From assembly GCA_015482705.2 (NCBI GenBank), contig JADMLA020000040.1, forward strand, positions 1 to 64,000: DNA of 64,000 nt. Direction: 5' to 3'. The number at the start of each line of letters is the position of its first letter. Within the stretch, counting starts at the first letter, position 1. The notes beneath the pieces are model-generated. The model saw only the letters and a list, made by a program, of their open reading frames with translations. It had not been told where the DNA came from and did no database searches. This document shows positions 59,678 to 64,000 of this stretch, piece by piece. The DNA is from Prosthecochloris sp. (GTDB lineage: Bacteria > Bacteroidota > Chlorobiia > Chlorobiales > Chlorobiaceae). The translations under genes and the position numbers were made by a program.

Positions 59678-60250
59678 TCAGATATGGCAGGTGTAGCGGC
59701 AGGTGATGTCGCCGCTTTCTCCGATGATCGAAGCGTCTATTTTCGCATTGGGGTTCACCAGTTCCCCGAGCAGTTTCGTGAACGTGCCGAGGTAGAAATT
59801 GCCGACAACCGGGATGGTCGGATGGGTTACCTTGACGGTGATGACCGGTTTTTTACCGGAGGTGTAGCTGAAGTCACCGCTTCCGACAAAGGTCCAGGCA
59901 TTCTTGCTGATGGCAAAGAGCAGCAATTTGAAGGCAAGGCTTGGTGGCAGGGGTTTGAGCAGTTTCTGGAAGAATCCCGGGATTCTCACTTTCAGCAGAT
60001 AGGCTGCCGTGCGCTGGCCTGAATCTTTCAGCAGTTCAGCCAGAACACTGTTATCGAGGTCCTTGTCGAGGGAGGTGACAAGGGTGTGAAACTTTGTTTC
60101 CTCAACCATTTCCGACGGCAGGTTGCCGATGAGGTGGCCATGGCCTGCAACCGTCAGGCGTGCGTCAGCTTCTGCCTTGCCGTATTTCGCTTCAAGGGCC
60201 GCGACGGTTTGAATGATGGAGTTGGGGCCGATTTTTGCAGGAGCTGTCAT
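59678..60250 (-). CDS. bchJ: BchJ, bacteriochlorophyll 4-vinyl reductase-type V4R protein
   Basis: The 190-residue protein has the 4-vinyl reductase (V4R) domain: LVTSLDKDLDNSVLAELLKDSGQRTAAYLL, then IPGFFQKLLKPLPPSLAFKLLLFAI and WTFVGSGDF. BchJ was named for reducing the C8 vinyl group of chlorophyllide precursors; in green sulphur bacteria another enzyme carries most of that activity, so its exact role is uncertain. It ends in a Cys pair (CRYTCHI). Its last 20 bp are duplicated at 56093-56112. Its start is not close to other bch genes here. Confidence 0.88.
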   Translation of the reverse strand: MTAPAKIGPNSIIQTVAALEAKYGKAEADARLTVAGHGHLIGNLPSEMVEETKFHTLVTSLDKDLDNSVLAELLKDSGQRTAAYLLKVRIPGFFQKLLKPLPPSLAFKLLLFAISKNAWTFVGSGDFSYTSGKKPVITVKVTHPTIPVVGNFYLGTFTKLLGELVNPNAKIDASIIGESGDITCRYTCHI

Positions 60251-60391
60251 ATGAGAAAAACAGTTTGGTTAGTAAATGATTGTGGGAAAATACATATAGT
60301 GGGCCAATTCTGAAACAGGCTATCCCGGTTAACCTTACAGGTTCAACGATCACAAGGGTTTGTCGGCGTTATAAGTAACGAGAGGCGTCCA

Positions 60392-62092
60392 TTATCCGGA
60401 TGTGGGTGGAAAGATGATGTTGATGTTTTCCGTGTCCCATCCCTTTCGTACGGTTATCGTATCTCTGTTGACGGAAAAAACATCTGCAGGTTCGAACGGA
60501 TGGATCGTTCCCGGATTCCACGATAGTTTATTGTCTTCTTGAACGCGTGAGCCGGGAATGAATGCCCGTATCGTGTATTTCCCAGGGGCGAGCTGATGTA
60601 TGGTGAAATCTGTCGGGTTGTCGTCGTTACGTTGGACCACCGTTCTGCGCGGTAAGCGGTTTGTCGAATCGAGGGCTTCGACGACCACGACTCCTGTTCC
60701 ACCCGACACGGTGCCCTTGATCGTGCCGAAGTCTTCTGCGTCTGCGACGGTAAAGACGGATGTTGCGAGTGAATCGGCAGCGTGTTCTCCATCGAGTCCG
60801 ACGAGGGCCGCCATTCGGATGTCAACGCGGTAGGTGGAGCCATTCTCGAAAGACGGGTTTGCCTGCAGCGAATAGCGGCGGTTGTCTATCGGGGTGATCG
60901 TGTAGGCAAGGGGAGAGGTGTTTTCTCCATTTACGATGTACAGTGTTGTTGCTTGGTCGAGTGATTTTTTTTCAACCGGAATATTGAAGGCTATATCGAC
61001 GGTTCTTCCCCGCTCCGGAACAGTGGGTCTGAGGAACGCTGTTTTTTCATCGTTTTTCGGCAACAACCCGGTGAGTTCGACCGTTTCTTTTCTTTCTTTG
61101 GCCGTTCCCCTGCATATGGTCGATTTCAGGTTCCCCTTGTACGTGACCCGGTAGCCTGAGTTCCTGTCGAGTTTCCCGGTAACCACCCTGAACGTAATGG
61201 CTGACGTTGTATTTTGTGTGCTGTAGAATCCTTTAATCGGCAGTTGCTTGTTGCTGACCGTGTCGATGACAGTGAGCGATGCAATGTCGAACTCTTCGAC
61301 AGGAATGCTGCGATTGAAGCTGATTTCGAGAAGGTTGTTCGCCGGTGCGGAGCAATAAACCGGTTGTGGTGTGCGATGTGATTCCGCAAGCCTGAAAAGG
61401 TTGTCGAGAGTTCCTGTTGTAATCAGCTTCTCGTGGCCTGTTCCGAAAGGTTCGTTTTCAGGATTCAACCGTTGGTCGCCGTTTCTGTCCTGCAAGGCAA
61501 GCAGCCGGTAGCTGCCTTCCGCGAGGTATTCGAAGATAAATTTTCCATCCCGCCCTGTTTGTACACTGTAATCAGGTGTGCGATCCAGAGGATTGAAGGA
61601 ACGTGTGTCATTGTTTGTTACGGCATACGCAAGGACCAGTGCGCGAGGGAGTGGACGAGTGTCATTCGAAAAAACCCGGCCTCCTATGATTCCCCGGTTG
61701 ATCTTCTCTCCGGTTGAAAACGCATAGGTATAGCTTTGCTCGAGCTCGTTACCGCGGCTGCTTCTCAATGATTTGTTGAGGGTGATCGTATAGGTTTTGT
61801 TTTTGCCGAGAGGTTTCGTGAAGAGTATTTCAGCATCGGTGCCGCCGGCTTCAAGGGTATAGTCGGTGATCGCCGGGGAAAAAACAAGCGCCTTTTTCAG
61901 GGACCAGGCGGGAACATAGCGATTGAAATTGAATACGATCTTTTGCGGTGACGTATTGACGGAAGAGGATGGTGGACTTACAGAAAGAATTTCTAGGGGT
62001 GCGGTATCCTTCGGTCCTCCGGTTGGCGCGCGATCGAGCGCACATGCAGCGAGTAAAAGGCAAAGTGCTGAAAGAAGTTGCAGCGGTTTCAT
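60392..62092 (-). CDS. Large lipoprotein with Ig-like (Big_5) and carboxypeptidase-regulatory-like domains
   Basis: The 566-residue protein has a lipoprotein signal (LLLAACALD, Cys17). It continues with RAPTGGPKDTAP, a start typical of a Bacteroidetes/Chlorobi family, then an Ig-like Big_5 domain (about 30-130, SVSPPSSSVNTSPQKIVFNFNRYV) and a regulatory-like repeat (about 130-230, GGRVFSNDTRPLPRALVLAYA). Further beta-rich domains follow, ending in a second regulatory-like unit. It probably sits on the outer membrane. Specific role unknown. It is divergent from glgA. Confidence 0.82.
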   Translation of the reverse strand: MKPLQLLSALCLLLAACALDRAPTGGPKDTAPLEILSVSPPSSSVNTSPQKIVFNFNRYVPAWSLKKALVFSPAITDYTLEAGGTDAEILFTKPLGKNKTYTITLNKSLRSSRGNELEQSYTYAFSTGEKINRGIIGGRVFSNDTRPLPRALVLAYAVTNNDTRSFNPLDRTPDYSVQTGRDGKFIFEYLAEGSYRLLALQDRNGDQRLNPENEPFGTGHEKLITTGTLDNLFRLAESHRTPQPVYCSAPANNLLEISFNRSIPVEEFDIASLTVIDTVSNKQLPIKGFYSTQNTTSAITFRVVTGKLDRNSGYRVTYKGNLKSTICRGTAKERKETVELTGLLPKNDEKTAFLRPTVPERGRTVDIAFNIPVEKKSLDQATTLYIVNGENTSPLAYTITPIDNRRYSLQANPSFENGSTYRVDIRMAALVGLDGEHAADSLATSVFTVADAEDFGTIKGTVSGGTGVVVVEALDSTNRLPRRTVVQRNDDNPTDFTIHQLAPGKYTIRAFIPGSRVQEDNKLSWNPGTIHPFEPADVFSVNRDTITVRKGWDTENINIIFPPTSG

Positions 62093-62212
62093 GGAAAGAA
62101 ATGTTGAGGCCCTACCCGGATTGTAAATCAGCGTATGAATTCGTAAATTAAAAAGCTAAGAAGTACTATGAAAGTTTTTTGGAAAAAAAATAACAGATTG
62201 TTTACGATATAG

Positions 62213-63691
62213 ATGACCAGAAGCACCTGCAAAGTTCTTTATGTGTCTGGTGAAATTTCTCCATTTGTAAGGGTCAGTTCTCTCGCCGATTTCATGGCAT
62301 CTTTTCCTCAAGCCATGGAAGATGAAGGTTGTGAGGCACGAATAATGATGCCTAAATACGGTGTGATCAACGATCGCAAATTTCGCCTTCACGATGTCTT
62401 GCGGCTTTCAGATATCAAAGTACCCCTGAAAGACAAGACCGATTTGCTTCACGTAAAGGTTACGGCTCTTCCGTCCAGCAAAATACAGACTTATTTTCTC
62501 TATAACGAAAAATATTTCAAGCGAAACGGCCTTTTTACCGACATGGCCCAGGGAGATAATTTCAAGGGTAGTGCCGAAAGGGTGATTTTCTTCAATATCG
62601 GTATTCTTGAAACGCTGCAGAGACTCGGCTGGAAGCCCGATATCATTCATTTTCATGACTGGTATGCGGGTCTTGTTCCCTTGCTGCTGAAAACCGTTTA
62701 TGCCGACAACCCCTTTTTCAAAGGGATTAAAACGGTGCTCACCCTTCATAATGCACACACTCAGGGTGTTTTTTCAGAGAAACCGTTCAAAAAACTGTTG
62801 CCCGAAGTTATAGTCGAGCGGCTGCATGCCGAAGGCGATGATACGGTAAACATGCTGTTTACAGGAATTGAACACGCGGACAGAGTTGCTACGACCTCGA
62901 GCCGTTATGCCGAACTTATCAGCAGCGATGAGGATACGGCTTACGGTGTCGATAAGATTCTGGCTTTGCGCGGTAATCATCTGGAAGGAATAATCAACGG
63001 GCTCGATACAAAACAGTGGAATCCGTCTTCGGACAAGCTCATCAAGAAAAAGTTCGATGTCGAACGACTCGAAGAGAAGCTTGAAAACAAGAAATATCTG
63101 CTTGAAGAGCTGAATCTTTCTTTCGATGAGGATGCTCCCCTGATCGGTGCCATGGTAAATTTTGACCGTTTTCAGGGCATCGACCTTGTGATGGATGCTC
63201 TCGAGAATCTCTTGGAGCTGGATATTCGCCTCGTTATTTCCGGTACGGGGGACAAGGAGATTAAGAACAAATTGCAGACTCTTGCAGCGAAGTATCAAGG
63301 TAAGCTCGGGCTTAATTTTGATTTTACCGATGCATTTTTTCATCAGATAATGGCTTCTGCCGATATGCTGCTTATGCCCGGAAAGCTGGAGTCATGCGGT
63401 ATGATGCAGTTCTTCGCAATGCGATATGGAACGTTGCCGATTATCTATGCCGGTTCCGGCAGTGCCGAGACCATCGATGAGATAGACCAGGAACATGATG
63501 GTTCCGGTTTTGCTTTTCATGAGTACTCTCCTGAAGCGTTGACCAAAACGGTGGAAGAGGCTCTTTTGGTATATGGTGACAAGGATCGTTGGATCAGGCT
63601 TGTGACGGATAACATGGAAAGGGAAATGACCTGGAAGGACTCGGCGGAAAAGTATAGTCAGATCTATCGTGGTCTGCTCGAAAGTGCATAG
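62213..63691 (+). CDS. glgA: Glycogen synthase (GlgA-like, divergent)
   Basis: The 492-residue GT5-type enzyme would extend glycogen from ADP-glucose. It has the GT-B fold, KVLYVSGEISPFVR at the N-terminus and PDIIHFHDWYAGLVPLLL. The usual KTGGL loop that binds ADP-glucose reads RVSSL (residues 20-24), and the usual S/T-R-F-E-P-C-G loop reads GKLESCGMMQ. These are differences from the E. coli enzyme, but I recall similar changes in other green sulphur bacteria, so they are probably lineage features. A gmhB-like gene follows after 9 bp. Confidence 0.88.
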   Translation: MTRSTCKVLYVSGEISPFVRVSSLADFMASFPQAMEDEGCEARIMMPKYGVINDRKFRLHDVLRLSDIKVPLKDKTDLLHVKVTALPSSKIQTYFLYNEKYFKRNGLFTDMAQGDNFKGSAERVIFFNIGILETLQRLGWKPDIIHFHDWYAGLVPLLLKTVYADNPFFKGIKTVLTLHNAHTQGVFSEKPFKKLLPEVIVERLHAEGDDTVNMLFTGIEHADRVATTSSRYAELISSDEDTAYGVDKILALRGNHLEGIINGLDTKQWNPSSDKLIKKKFDVERLEEKLENKKYLLEELNLSFDEDAPLIGAMVNFDRFQGIDLVMDALENLLELDIRLVISGTGDKEIKNKLQTLAAKYQGKLGLNFDFTDAFFHQIMASADMLLMPGKLESCGMMQFFAMRYGTLPIIYAGSGSAETIDEIDQEHDGSGFAFHEYSPEALTKTVEEALLVYGDKDRWIRLVTDNMEREMTWKDSAEKYSQIYRGLLESA

Positions 63692-63700
63692 AGGAGCAGT

Positions 63701-64000
63701 GTGAGAAAGGTAAAGGTACTGTTTCTCGACCGTGATGGCACGATCAACCGCGATATAGGCACCTACGTAACTACACGAGAGCAGTTTCAGCTCATAGAAG
63801 GAACGGAAGCGGCCATTGCCCTTGCAAGACAGGCGGGTTATCAGATTGTCATTGTAACCAATCAGGCTGGTATTGCCAAAGGTATTGTCACTTCCGGGCA
63901 GGTTGAAGATATTCATCGTTACCTCAATGAACTGCTCGCCGTTAGGGGTGCCGCTTTCGACCGGAGCTATTATTGTCCTACCCATCCGGACTATCCAAAT
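63701..64000 (+). CDS. gmhB: GmhB-like HAD phosphatase, partial (runs off window)
   Basis: The frame is open from a GTG at 63701 to the window end (100 codons). A GAGGAG ribosome site overlaps the glgA stop. LFLDRDGTINRD is HAD motif I, VTNQAGIAKG is motif II, and CPTHPDYPN is the start of the zinc loop of D-glycero-D-manno-heptose-bisphosphate phosphatases, which act in lipopolysaccharide core heptose synthesis. The histidinol-phosphatase family is an alternative. The 3' end is outside the window. Confidence 0.85.
   Translation, partial: MRKVKVLFLDRDGTINRDIGTYVTTREQFQLIEGTEAAIALARQAGYQIVIVTNQAGIAKGIVTSGQVEDIHRYLNELLAVRGAAFDRSYYCPTHPDYPN

Overview
The window is chromosomal DNA of a green sulfur bacterium (Chlorobi/Chlorobiaceae). 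The support is a dark-operative protochlorophyllide reductase operon (bchN-bchB-bchL), a BchJ-type 4-vinyl reductase, a Chlorobi-type divergent GlgA, and the overall protein character. The genus cannot be fixed from the sequence alone; Prosthecochloris or Chlorobium relatives are plausible.

Layout. (1) 1-3045 is repeat-rich. It holds a six-spacer CRISPR array (2352-2770) with no cas genes in view, three decayed CRISPR tail ends, and four copies of a composite repeat that always follows a truncated CRISPR repeat. A di-haem cytochrome c peroxidase-like lipoprotein gene sits among them. (2) 3046-9145 holds a BatA/BatB von Willebrand pair, a small unknown protein, a Rieske-glutamate synthase-like fusion, a ClpB-like protein that stops before its second ATPase domain, and a SYLF-domain exported protein. 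(3) 9261-13011 is housekeeping: gatB, xseB, obgE, an ArgA-like acetyltransferase and HPr. (4) 13091-20363 is a surface polysaccharide block: three glycosyltransferases, a flippase and a YfhO-like membrane protein.

(5) 20532-40496 is the complete str-S10-spc-alpha ribosomal supercluster, from rpsL to rplQ, with secY, map, infA, rpmJ and rpoA. Two features stand out: a strong intrinsic terminator lies between tuf and rpsJ, and a tRNA-Gly(UCC) gene lies inside the spc operon between rplN and rplX. A strong terminator at 40553-40594 closes the cluster. (6) 40615-47333 holds rsmG, a manC-like gene, cysS, engB, purA, a thiamine-binding-family protein and a lipoprotein. (7) 47833-51769 is bchNBL with its promoter and terminator.

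(8) 51853-59436 is accessory: a methyltransferase, two GNAT acetyltransferases, a HAD dehalogenase, a Phd/ParE-type toxin-antitoxin pair, a Cdd1-like helix-hairpin-helix protein and a membrane protein. It ends in a segment of about 3.4 kb bounded by two near-identical 50-bp direct repeats (55993-56042 and 59387-59436). That segment carries a chimeric relic (bchJ tail, HAD fragment, TIR fragment), a Schlafen/AlbA_2-like gene broken by one in-frame stop codon, and an apparently intact self-inhibited Fic protein with palindromic operator-like sites at its promoter. The sites resemble the palindrome inside the flanking repeats. This is the best candidate for an undescribed, partly decayed defence or conflict island. 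(9) 59678-64000 holds bchJ, a large Ig-like lipoprotein, glgA and the start of a gmhB-like phosphatase that runs off the window.
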